In this document: positions 8,770 through 16,246 of the stretch, piece after piece
Position numbering within the stretch: position 1 is the first letter of the stretch
Layout of the letters: every line of letters begins with the position of its first letter
Assembly (NCBI GenBank): GCA_017935785.1
Contig: JAGBGU010000056.1
Coordinates: 1 to 63,299 of the forward strand
Origin: Bacteroidaceae bacterium
Lineage (GTDB): Bacteria; Bacteroidota; Bacteroidia; Bacteroidales; Bacteroidaceae
Length of the DNA: 63,299 bases
Direction: 5' to 3'
The notes under the pieces: generated by a model
Databases searched by the model: none
Told to the model about the DNA's origin: nothing
The model's input: the letters and a program-made list of their open reading frames with translations, nothing else
Translations under genes and position numbers: made by a program

Positions 8770-9831
8770 ATGAGCAGTTACCCCTACGATACCGAACTGC
8801 CGGACGAGGACTTGCTTGACGAAGAAGAAGAAGCGGAAGAGGCCGGTGAACACGAACACTGGCGCATTGTGGCGGACAAGGGGCAGAACGTGACCCGAGT
8901 GGACAAGTTCCTGATGGACCATATGCCGGACACCAGCCGCAACCGCATACAGAAGGCCGCCGAGGCCGGATGCATCCGCGCCAACGGCAAGCCCGTAAAG
9001 AGCAACTATAAGGTTAAGCCGGGCGATGTAGTCACACTGGTGCTTGACCGTCCCAAGAGAGATTGGGAAATTATCCCCGAGGAAATTCCACTGGACATTG
9101 TGTACGAAGACGCGCATCTTATGGTCATCAACAAGCCGGCAGGCATGGTGGTGCATCCCGGATGCGGCAATTACAGCGGCACGCTGGTGAACGCCATCGC
9201 ATGGCACATGAAGGATCATCCAGAATACGACCCCAACGACCCCACCGTGGGGCTGGTACACCGCATAGACAAAGACACCAGCGGACTGCTGGTTGTGGCC
9301 AAGACCGCCGAGGCGAAGACCGGGCTGTGCCACCAGTTCTTCGTGAAAAGCACCAAGCGCGAATACAACGCACTGGTGTGGGGACCGTTTGACAAGGACA
9401 GCGGACGCATTGAAGGCAACATAGGCCGCAATCCGAAAGACCGGCTGCAGATGGCGGTATTCCCGACCGAAAGCGAGACGGGCAAACCGGCCGTCACACA
9501 CTATCAGGTACTGGAACGGCTGGGACCCGTAACGTGGGTGCAATGCGTGCTGGAGACCGGGCGCACCCACCAGATAAGGGTGCACATGAAACACATCGGC
9601 CACACGCTGTTCAACGACGAACGCTACGGAGGGAATGAGATTCTGCGCGGAAACACCAGTGCAAACTACCGCCAGTTTATCCAGAACTGCTTCAGCCTAT
9701 GCCCGCGCCAGGTACTGCACGCCAAGACGCTGGGCTTCACGCATCCCGTCACCGGAGAAGAGATGTTCTTTACCAGCGACATTCCGCAGGACATCCTGCA
9801 ACTTTTAGAAAAATGGAGAAAGATTCAATGA
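8770..9831 (+). CDS. rluD: 23S rRNA pseudouridine synthase, RluD type
   Basis: 353 aa. An acidic N-terminal extension (about 35 residues) precedes an S4 RNA-binding domain and the RluA/RluD catalytic domain. The signature HRIDKDTSGL (around residues 164-173) carries the catalytic aspartate, and INKPAGMVVHPG is the other family block. It isomerises uridines in 23S rRNA helix 69 if the RluD call is right; RluA and RluC are relatives. The stop overlaps the ddl start (ATGA). Confidence 0.88.
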   Translation: MSSYPYDTELPDEDLLDEEEEAEEAGEHEHWRIVADKGQNVTRVDKFLMDHMPDTSRNRIQKAAEAGCIRANGKPVKSNYKVKPGDVVTLVLDRPKRDWEIIPEEIPLDIVYEDAHLMVINKPAGMVVHPGCGNYSGTLVNAIAWHMKDHPEYDPNDPTVGLVHRIDKDTSGLLVVAKTAEAKTGLCHQFFVKSTKREYNALVWGPFDKDSGRIEGNIGRNPKDRLQMAVFPTESETGKPAVTHYQVLERLGPVTWVQCVLETGRTHQIRVHMKHIGHTLFNDERYGGNEILRGNTSANYRQFIQNCFSLCPRQVLHAKTLGFTHPVTGEEMFFTSDIPQDILQLLEKWRKIQ

Positions 9832-10823
9832 AAAAGACTATAGCCATCATTTGCGGAGGAGACACCTCCGAACACGATGTGAGCATGCGCAGCGCTGCAG
9901 GCATCGAATCGTTCCTTGACAAGGACAGGTATATAATATATAAGGTGGAGATGTGCCACGGTAAATGGGAGGCCATACTGGCGGACGGAAGCCGCACGCC
10001 GGTGGACCGCAACGATTTTTCCTTCCTCGTGAGGGAGGAAAGAATACGTCCCGACTTCTGCTACATCACCATTCACGGAGCGCCGGGCGAAAACGGCATT
10101 CTGCAAGGCTATTTTGACCTGATAAAGATGCCCTACAGCACCTGCAACGTGCTGGTGGAGGCCATGACGTATGACAAGTTTGTGCTGAACAACTACATGC
10201 GCTCGCTCGGCGTAAGCGTGGCCGACAGCCTGCTCATCCGCCAAGGTCATGACACCGAGGTGACAGACGAGGACATCATCAGCCGCATAGGCCTGCCCTG
10301 CTTTGTGAAGCCCGCCAGCGGCGGAAGCAGTTTCGGCACCACCAAGGTGAAGGAAGCGGCACAGCTTCGCCCTGCCATCAACCTTGCGCTGCAAGAGGGC
10401 GAGGACATCATGGTGGAAGCCTTCCTGCAAGGAACGGAAATCACCTGCGGATGCTACAAGACCCGCCAGGGGGCGCACGTGCTGCCCATTACCGAGGTGG
10501 TTACGGAGAACGAGTTCTTCGACTACGACGCCAAGTACAACGGCCAGGTGACGGAAATAACCCCGGCACGCATCAGCGACAGGCTGACCGAGCGCGTGCA
10601 GACACTCACCGGCACGCTGTACGACATACTGGGATGCCACGGCATCATCCGCATTGACTACATCATTACCGAAGGCGACCACATCCATCTGCTGGAAATA
10701 AACACCACGCCCGGAATGACTGCCACCAGCTTCATACCCCAACAGGTAAGGGCTGCCGGCCTGGACATAAAGGACGTAATGACCGAAATCATAGAAGACA
10801 CACTGGCTTCTGTCAGTTCATAA
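9828..10823 (+). CDS. ddl: D-alanine--D-alanine ligase
   Basis: 331 aa. The start at 9828 overlaps the rluD stop (ATGA), implying translational coupling. ATP-grasp architecture: IICGGDTSEHDVS at the N-terminus, FVKPASGGSSFGTTKV in the ATP-binding part, and the catalytic end LLEINTTPGMTATSF. It makes D-Ala-D-Ala for peptidoglycan stem peptides in the cytoplasm. All expected motifs are present and the length is normal. Confidence 0.93.
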   Translation: MKKTIAIICGGDTSEHDVSMRSAAGIESFLDKDRYIIYKVEMCHGKWEAILADGSRTPVDRNDFSFLVREERIRPDFCYITIHGAPGENGILQGYFDLIKMPYSTCNVLVEAMTYDKFVLNNYMRSLGVSVADSLLIRQGHDTEVTDEDIISRIGLPCFVKPASGGSSFGTTKVKEAAQLRPAINLALQEGEDIMVEAFLQGTEITCGCYKTRQGAHVLPITEVVTENEFFDYDAKYNGQVTEITPARISDRLTERVQTLTGTLYDILGCHGIIRIDYIITEGDHIHLLEINTTPGMTATSFIPQQVRAAGLDIKDVMTEIIEDTLASVSS

Positions 10824-10832
10824 AAAAACATA

Positions 10833-11996
10833 ATGCCCATGAATACGGAATTTGACGAAATACGCCCCTACAACAACGGCGAGATCAAACAAGTGGTGGA
10901 AGAACTGCTGCACGACCGCCAGTTCAGCCGCATACTGAAAGGGCTTGTGCCCTGGCTGCCCCAATTCCTGCGCAACGCGCTCATCCGGACGGCATTCATC
11001 GGAGTGAACAGCACGCTCGACTTCCAAATGCGCTTCATGAAGCCCGTAGTGAAATACGTGCTTCACCGCTGTGCCAGGAAAGTCACCTTTGACCACAACG
11101 GGATTGAACCGGGCGAAGAGCGCTTTACCTTTGTGAGCAACCACCGCGACATTGTACTGGACAGCGCCATACTGGACCTGCTGCTCGCCAAAGCCAAATT
11201 CCCCACCACCTGCGAAATTGCCATCGGCGACAACCTGCTCATCTATCCCTGGATAAAGAAACTGGTAAAGCTGAACAAGGCATTCACCGTGCGCCGCGGA
11301 CTCAGCCCCAGGGAACTGATGGAGAGCAGCATACTGATGAGCCGCTATATGCACCACACCATTAACGAGAAGAAGGAGAACATCTGGATTGCCCAGCGCG
11401 AAGGCCGGGCCAAGGACAGCAACGACCGCACACAGGAAAGCGTGCTGAAGATGCTGGCAATGGGCGGCGAAGGCACTCCGGCGGAACGCTTGAAGAACCT
11501 CCACATCACCCCGCTGACCATCAGCTACGAATATGACCCCTGCGACTATCTGAAGGCAAAGGAGTTCCAGCAGAAGCGCGACAATCCAGCCTTCAAGAAA
11601 AGCAAGCAGGACGACCTGGACAACATGAAGACCGGCATCTGGGGGAAGAAAGGGCATATCCACTACCAGACGGCACCCTGCATAAACACATGGATTGACG
11701 AGCTGGCCCACCTGCCCAAAACCGAGTTCTTCACGGCCGTGGCACGCCGCATGGACCGCGAGATTCACCGCGGATACATGCTCTTCCCCGGCAACTACGT
11801 GGCGCTGGACCTGCTCAACGGCAACAGCGCGCACAGCAACCGCTATACGCCGGCCGACAAACAGCGATTCGAGCAATATCTGGAGCAGCGCATCGGCCTC
11901 ATCGACCTTCCGCAAAAGGACATCCCCTTCCTGCGCGGAAAAATGCTCGCCATGTATGCCAACCCCGTCATTAACAAGGAGGAAGCCGAAGGATGA
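10833..11996 (+). CDS. PlsC-like 1-acyltransferase
   Basis: 387 aa; a second Met two codons in (10839) is an equally possible start. The acyltransferase block NHRDIVLDSA carries the HxnD pair, with one more residue between His and Asp than the usual HX4D. A second conserved block, REGRAKD, matches the phosphate-binding motif of glycerolipid acyltransferases. It lacks clear membrane spans. It is bracketed by ddl and a lipoprotein gene in a tight run, so a membrane-lipid or lipid-A-related role is inferred; the substrate is open. Confidence 0.75.
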   Translation: MPMNTEFDEIRPYNNGEIKQVVEELLHDRQFSRILKGLVPWLPQFLRNALIRTAFIGVNSTLDFQMRFMKPVVKYVLHRCARKVTFDHNGIEPGEERFTFVSNHRDIVLDSAILDLLLAKAKFPTTCEIAIGDNLLIYPWIKKLVKLNKAFTVRRGLSPRELMESSILMSRYMHHTINEKKENIWIAQREGRAKDSNDRTQESVLKMLAMGGEGTPAERLKNLHITPLTISYEYDPCDYLKAKEFQQKRDNPAFKKSKQDDLDNMKTGIWGKKGHIHYQTAPCINTWIDELAHLPKTEFFTAVARRMDREIHRGYMLFPGNYVALDLLNGNSAHSNRYTPADKQRFEQYLEQRIGLIDLPQKDIPFLRGKMLAMYANPVINKEEAEG

Positions 11997-12589
11997 AGAA
12001 GTATCTGACCATTCTCGCCGCGCTGACGCTGTGCATGGCATGCGGCGATGAGCAGGAAACCTACCCCTCCATACTTACGGAAATGGCAGACGCCTATGTG
12101 GACGCAGAGGGCATACTGTACAAGATTGAGACAGACCGGGGGCAGAGCTACACCCTTACAAACCCGCAACAGGGTTTCAAGCCGGAAAGCATATACCGCA
12201 CCCTGAGCGGATTCGTGCCCCAGACAGACGGCTCGGCCACGCTTTACCAGATGAAGGGCGTACACATCCTGCGGGACTCCACGGCGGCCGGACGCCAAGA
12301 CCCCACCGCCATACTGAGCGCATGGAGGGCAGGCAGGTACATCAACCTGCACCTCTCGCCCAAGACACAGGGCGGCACGCAATACTGGGGCTTCATCACG
12401 GAAAGCACAGCGCCGGGACACACCCGCATAAGCCTGCACCACCGGCAGAACAACGACCCCCTATCCTACTCGCAGGACGTTTACGCCAGCATACCCGTGG
12501 ACAGCATAAAGACCGCACAGCCCGGCGACACACTTACAATCACCATCGCCACCTTTGATGGCACAAAAACCTGGACTTTCAAGAAATGA
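11993..12589 (+). CDS. NigD-like lipoprotein
   Basis: 198 aa with a lipoprotein signal (LCMAC). The rest is beta-rich, with the end block [10 protein letters not shown] and a [16 protein letters not shown] tail, which resembles the NigD-like family of Bacteroidales. The function is not established; the name comes from a bacteriocin-like locus. It overlaps the gene before by ATGA and the next by ATGA, so it is translated with a housekeeping run. Family call is by pattern memory. Confidence 0.65.
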   Translation: MKKYLTILAALTLCMACGDEQETYPSILTEMADAYVDAEGILYKIETDRGQSYTLTNPQQGFKPESIYRTLSGFVPQTDGSATLYQMKGVHILRDSTAAGRQDPTAILSAWRAGRYINLHLSPKTQGGTQYWGFITESTAPGHTRISLHHRQNNDPLSYSQDVYASIPVDSIKTAQPGDTLTITIATFDGTKTWTFKK

Positions 12590-13656
12590 ACATAGCCGTA
12601 CTTATTTCGGGCGGAGTGGACAGCGCCGTAGTGGTGCACCGCCTTTGTGAACAGGGCTACAAGCCCGACCTCCACTACATCAAGATTGGCATGGAGGGCG
12701 AGGACAGCAGCTGCACTGCCGAGGAAGATATCGAACTGTCACAGGCCACCGCACACAAGTACGGCCTGACGCTGGAAGTCACTGACCTGCAGAAGGAATA
12801 CTGGGACCAGGTGGTGGGATACGCCATAGAACGCATAAAGAGGGGGCTGACCCCCAACCCCGACGTCATGTGCAACCGCCTTATCAAGTTCGGCGCGTTC
12901 GAACAGAAAATAGGCTGCCACTACGACAAGGTGGCCACCGGACACTATGCCACCAACATTGAGCAGGACGGGCTCATGTGGCTGGGCACGGCCAAGGACC
13001 CCGTGAAGGACCAGACCGACTTTCTGGCACAGCTCTCCTACGAGCAGCTGCAGCACACCATCTTCCCCCTGGGCGGACTGATGAAGGAGGAGGTTAGGCA
13101 GATTGCCACAGAAGCCAAACTGCCCAGCGCCAGACGCAAGGACAGCCAGGGCATCTGTTTTCTGGGGAAAATCAACTACAACGACTTCCTGCGCAAGTTC
13201 ATGGGCGAACGCGAAGGGAAAATCATAGACATAGAAACCGGCAAGGTAATAGGCACCCACCAGGGTTTTTGGTTCCACACCATAGGACAGCGCAAGGGAC
13301 TGGGACTGGGCGGCGGCCCCTGGTTTGTGGTGAAGAAGAACATACGCAAGAACATCATTTTTGTGGCGCACGGATGGGACACACAGCTGCAGTACGGACA
13401 CGACTTCCGTCTGGCCGACCTCCACTTCATCACCCGCAACCCGTGGGAACAGCCCGTCGAAGTGCCCATACAGTTCAAGGTGCGCCACGTAGACCACTTC
13501 ATGCAGGGCACGCTCACACTGGACGAAGAGGGCTACCACATCCATTCGCCCCAGCCCGTGCAGGGCATCGCCCCCGGACAGTTCGGCTGCATATACGACG
13601 CCGACGCACGCATCTGCTACGGAAGCGGGGAAATCAGCATCTACAAACACAAGTAA
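12586..13656 (+). CDS. mnmA: tRNA-specific 2-thiouridylase MnmA
   Basis: 356 aa. The P-loop SGGVDSAV near the N-terminus binds ATP; the two catalytic cysteines are in [13 protein letters not shown] and in GICFLG. It thiolates U34 of Lys, Glu and Gln tRNAs, taking sulfur from a relay. The length is typical. The start overlaps the previous stop by ATGA. No sulfur-relay gene lies nearby. Confidence 0.93.
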   Translation: MNIAVLISGGVDSAVVVHRLCEQGYKPDLHYIKIGMEGEDSSCTAEEDIELSQATAHKYGLTLEVTDLQKEYWDQVVGYAIERIKRGLTPNPDVMCNRLIKFGAFEQKIGCHYDKVATGHYATNIEQDGLMWLGTAKDPVKDQTDFLAQLSYEQLQHTIFPLGGLMKEEVRQIATEAKLPSARRKDSQGICFLGKINYNDFLRKFMGEREGKIIDIETGKVIGTHQGFWFHTIGQRKGLGLGGGPWFVVKKNIRKNIIFVAHGWDTQLQYGHDFRLADLHFITRNPWEQPVEVPIQFKVRHVDHFMQGTLTLDEEGYHIHSPQPVQGIAPGQFGCIYDADARICYGSGEISIYKHK

Positions 13657-13665
13657 AGGAATAAT

Positions 13666-14316
13666 ATGGAAGAAGGGGTTTGGATTCCGCAGGCCGTTGT
13701 GCTGGGGGCAGGCAACTATCCGCAGCACGGCATCCCCCTTGCCCTGATGAGGCAATGCCCGCGCGTGGTATGCTGCGACGGAGCGGCCGGGGAATACATC
13801 CGCACCGAGGGACGGCTGCCATGGCGCATCGTGGGCGACGGCGACTCCATCCCGGCAGAGCTGAAGGCGCAGTGCAGCCACATTCTCTTCCTTGAAACCG
13901 AGCAGGAGACCAACGACCAGACCAAGGCCACTCGCCTGCTCCGTTCCGAAGGCATCACACGCATTGCCTATCTGGGCGCCACCGGCAAGCGCGAGGACCA
14001 CACCATCGGGAACATCGCCCTGCTGCTCACCTATCAGCGCATGGGACTCGACGTGCGCATGTTCACCGACCACGGCATGTTCCTGCTGCCCGGCACAGAG
14101 AACGGCCGGCAGCGCATCACCTTTACCGCACCCGTGGGCACAGCGGTATCCGTATGGAACTTCGGCGCCAAAAACCTTAACTCAACCGGACTACAATACC
14201 GCCTCTACGACTTCGACCAGCTGTGGCAAGGCACACTAAACCGCACCCTGCTCCCGCAATGCACCATAGAGGCCGACGGCCCGTTTCTCGTTTTTCTGGC
14301 GTATGAAGAACGGTGA
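13666..14316 (+). CDS. thiN: Thiamine pyrophosphokinase
   Basis: 216 aa. The family blocks are visible: CDGAAGEYI, IVGDGDSI (acidic metal/diphosphate site), the ETEQETNDQTKA segment and LGATGKREDHTIGN. It converts imported thiamine to thiamine diphosphate using ATP. It is the last gene of the rluD-ddl run and is convergent with the thiamine receptor/permease pair, which completes thiamine salvage but is not under the TPP riboswitch. Its TGA stop falls inside the first heptamer of the array that follows. Confidence 0.9.
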   Translation: MEEGVWIPQAVVLGAGNYPQHGIPLALMRQCPRVVCCDGAAGEYIRTEGRLPWRIVGDGDSIPAELKAQCSHILFLETEQETNDQTKATRLLRSEGITRIAYLGATGKREDHTIGNIALLLTYQRMGLDVRMFTDHGMFLLPGTENGRQRITFTAPVGTAVSVWNFGAKNLNSTGLQYRLYDFDQLWQGTLNRTLLPQCTIEADGPFLVFLAYEER

Positions 14317-14360
14317 GCGGTGAGCGATGAGCGGTGAATGATGAACGATGAACGATGAGC
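14312..14360 (+). repeat. Heptamer array, consensus GRTGARY, 7 units
   Basis: Seven contiguous 7-bp units fit GRTGARY with no gap. The first unit contains the thiN stop codon. Each unit holds TGA, and because 7 leaves remainder 1 on division by 3, any three units stop all frames. The same motif recurs in inverse orientation at 15613-15696. Confidence 0.85.
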
Positions 14361-14597
14361 CGTCTGGAAGACGGGAAGCCCGCAAGGGCGAATAGCCGCG
14401 GGTTCTTGAACCCGTGGAAATAATAAAGAAGAATAAAATGGCGTCTGCAAAGACGCGGAACGGCAACAATCTTTAACGTTGAATGAATATCGCTTAATAT
14501 GTTGCCGATTCGCGTCTTTACAGACGCCTTATTGTGCGGACTTGAGGAACCGAGGGCTTAAAAGCCCCCGGCTATTCATTTTCACGTCTTCCAGACG
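14361..14597. repeat. 237-bp nested inverted repeat (mosaic of hairpins)
   Basis: Outer arms CGTCTGGAAGACG (14361-14373) and its exact complement (14585-14597). Inside are GAATAGCCGCGGG (14390-14402) against CCCCCGGCTATTC (14565-14577), GGCGTCTGCAAAGACGCG (14440-14457) against 14511-14528 with one mismatch, and CGGCAACA (14461-14468) against TGTTGCCG (14500-14507). Several arms also fold on themselves. No convincing gene lies inside this stretch. Confidence 0.85.
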
Positions 14598-14606
14598 TCC
14601 GTCACT

Positions 14607-15080
14607 TTGGGCCATCATCTTTTCATAGAAGCCGCTCCAAGGGCAAAGACCCCGAACAAAAACTTGCTTCTGAAAGTTTGCAGAAGCAGAATCCGGTTCA
14701 AGGACATCCCGAAAGCGTCAGAATTGTCCGCAAACATCTTTTTAGACACCTCGAAGGCAATGGATTTGTCCGCAAACCTCTTTTTGGACACCCCGAAGGC
14801 AATGGATTTGTCCGCAAACATCTTTTTGAACACTCCGAAGGCAATGGATTTGTCCGCATACATCTTTTTGAACACTCCGAAGGCAATAGATTTGTCCGCA
14901 AACATCTTTTTGAACATCCCGAAGGCAATGGATTTGTCCGCAAACATCTTTTTGAACATCCCGAAGGCCGCGGAATTATCCGCTAAACGTTTAGGCGACA
15001 TTCGAAAGGCATTGGAAATGTCCGCAAAGAAGTATACAGACAAGCCAAACCGCATTTTTGGCGGCTTCGGATTTGGATGA
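14607..15080 (+). CDS. Repeat protein built of 14-residue units
   Basis: I do not recognise this protein. The frame encodes 157 aa, with eight 14-residue units of the form PKAMDLSANIFLNT between a basic start and a GGFGFG end. The unit suggests an amphipathic helix with conserved K-A-x-(D/E)-L-S-A. Both strands are open through the repeats, but the differences between units fall mostly at third codon positions in this frame (aag/aaa, gca/gcc/gcg/gct, ttg/tta, acc/act), which favours it. No signal peptide. It could instead be a non-coding leader of the HTH gene. Confidence 0.4.
   Translation: MGHHLFIEAAPRAKTPNKNLLLKVCRSRIRFKDIPKASELSANIFLDTSKAMDLSANLFLDTPKAMDLSANIFLNTPKAMDLSAYIFLNTPKAIDLSANIFLNIPKAMDLSANIFLNIPKAAELSAKRLGDIRKALEMSAKKYTDKPNRIFGGFGFG
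14703..15038. repeat. Eight tandem 42-bp repeats
   Basis: Units begin at 14703, 14745, 14787, 14829, 14871, 14913, 14955 and 14997. The central five are nearly identical; the first and the last two are diverged, as in an array that grows from the middle. The shared core is GGATTTGTCCGCAAACATC. There are no spacers, so this is not CRISPR. Confidence 0.9.
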
Positions 15081-15128
15081 TCCAAAAATTTGTTGTACTT
15101 TAGCGCAGTCATTATAATACCGAAGCCC

Positions 15129-15605
15129 ATGAAAGTTGCATTTACACCCCAATTCAAGCTGGAGGACCTTTACATCACTCCCTTTACCGGCAAGCGTTAC
15201 TTTGACCCGCAGACAGGAAAGGCCTACTACAAGCCCGTGGAGCGCAACATGACGCCCACAGGAGTACACATGCTGGACAGGTTTCTGCAATGCGTATGCA
15301 CGAGCAAGTGCTACACCCTGCGTTCTCTGCAGGAACAGATTGGGGTGCCGAAACTGATATTCTCGGGGCTTTGCTACCCGCTCACGGGACTGAATTTTAA
15401 GGAACTGCACGAGGCCATCCGTCTGCGTGTGGCCGACGACCTGCTGCGCTATTCCACCCTTGAGAAGAAGGAAATTGCCCTGCGCTGTGGCTTCAGTTCA
15501 AACCCGGCCATGTACAAGATGTTCCAACGGGTATACAAATGTGGTCCGGGCCAGCGGCAACGGCATCTGCGCCAGCCGGGCGACGAAGGGGCTTGGAAAG
15601 TTTGA
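15129..15605 (+). CDS. Small AraC-like helix-turn-helix protein
   Basis: 158 aa, start at 15129 after a plausible promoter (TTTG-N20-TACTTTAG just upstream). The N-terminal part (DLYITPFTGKRYFDPQTGKAYY) is unlike standard AraC sensor domains. The C-terminal half, roughly residues 98-140, looks like an AraC second helix-turn-helix (ADDLLRYSTLEKKEIALRCG then SNPAMYKMFQRVYKCGP). Probably DNA-binding. Its place after the repeat gene and before a convergent thiamine transporter gives no clear target; it may regulate its own islet. Confidence 0.6.
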   Translation: MKVAFTPQFKLEDLYITPFTGKRYFDPQTGKAYYKPVERNMTPTGVHMLDRFLQCVCTSKCYTLRSLQEQIGVPKLIFSGLCYPLTGLNFKELHEAIRLRVADDLLRYSTLEKKEIALRCGFSSNPAMYKMFQRVYKCGPGQRQRHLRQPGDEGAWKV

Positions 15606-15612
15606 GCAAATC

Positions 15613-15696
15613 GTTCAACATTCATCGTTCAACGTTCAACGCTCACCGCTCACCGCTCAACATTCATCGTTCATCGCTCACTACTCAACGCTCATC
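15613..15696 (-). repeat. Heptamer array, 12 units, GRTGARY-like on the minus strand
   Basis: Twelve contiguous 7-bp units (RYTCAYC on the plus strand, with minor deviations). Read in the direction of pnuC most carry TGA. The array encodes the last codons of pnuC and continues downstream. In the sense of the convergent HTH gene (stop at 15605) it carries no stops, so its orientation follows pnuC. Confidence 0.85.
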
Positions 15697-16244
15697 TCCT
15701 TCCACTTCCTGTACCCGAACCATGCCACCACGGCATAGAGTCCGTATAGGGCGGCGTAAAAGTATATACCTTTATATATATACAGGCCGCAGCTGACCAC
15801 GTCCACCAGCATCCACACCCACCATTGCTCCACCCACTTGCGGGCCAGCATCCACATGCCCACAATGGAGAGGGCGGTGGTAAGGGAGTCCCACCAGGGC
15901 ACGGTGCTGTCCGTGCGGCACAGCAGCCAGCCGATGAGCAGGAACGAAACCAGGAACGCCAGGAACAGGGCCGGGCAGAGGCGCAGGGGCGTATGCGTAA
16001 CGGGCAAGTCGCCGGCATGGGTGCCCTGCGGATTCCTGCGCCAAAGATACAGTCCGTACACCGCCACCAGCAGGTAGTAGACGTTGATGCCGAAGTCGGC
16101 ATACAGTCCGCTCTGCCAATACACCACCAGCGAGATGGCCGGCATCAGCATGCCTGCCAGCCACACCTTGCTGTCGGCCTTGTATTCCCAGTAGAGATAG
16201 GCAATTCCTATCAGCGTTCCCGCTATTTCCGCAATCTGTTCCAT
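15681..16244 (-). CDS. pnuT: PnuC-family transporter, probably thiamine (PnuT)
   Basis: 187 aa. I chose the MEQIAEIAG start, 2 bp after the receptor stop. Seven or so membrane helices; the C-terminal block WVWMLVDVVSCGLYIYKG is the PnuC signature. PnuC proteins move nicotinamide riboside, but those paired with a TPP-controlled TonB receptor carry thiamine. The TAG stop lies in the heptamer array, so the final residues (MSVE) are encoded by array units. Thiamine assignment is from context. Confidence 0.8.
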   Translation of the reverse strand: MEQIAEIAGTLIGIAYLYWEYKADSKVWLAGMLMPAISLVVYWQSGLYADFGINVYYLLVAVYGLYLWRRNPQGTHAGDLPVTHTPLRLCPALFLAFLVSFLLIGWLLCRTDSTVPWWDSLTTALSIVGMWMLARKWVEQWWVWMLVDVVSCGLYIYKGIYFYAALYGLYAVVAWFGYRKWKEMSVE

Positions 16245-16246
16245 TC

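Noticed and set aside
14703..15038. CRISPR array
   Set aside because: Units are contiguous, without unique spacers, and no cas gene is near.
14615..15157. A 180-codon minus-strand frame through the 42-bp repeats
   Set aside because: Frames stay open because the unit is a multiple of 3; unit differences fit third positions of the plus frame better. Not excluded fully.
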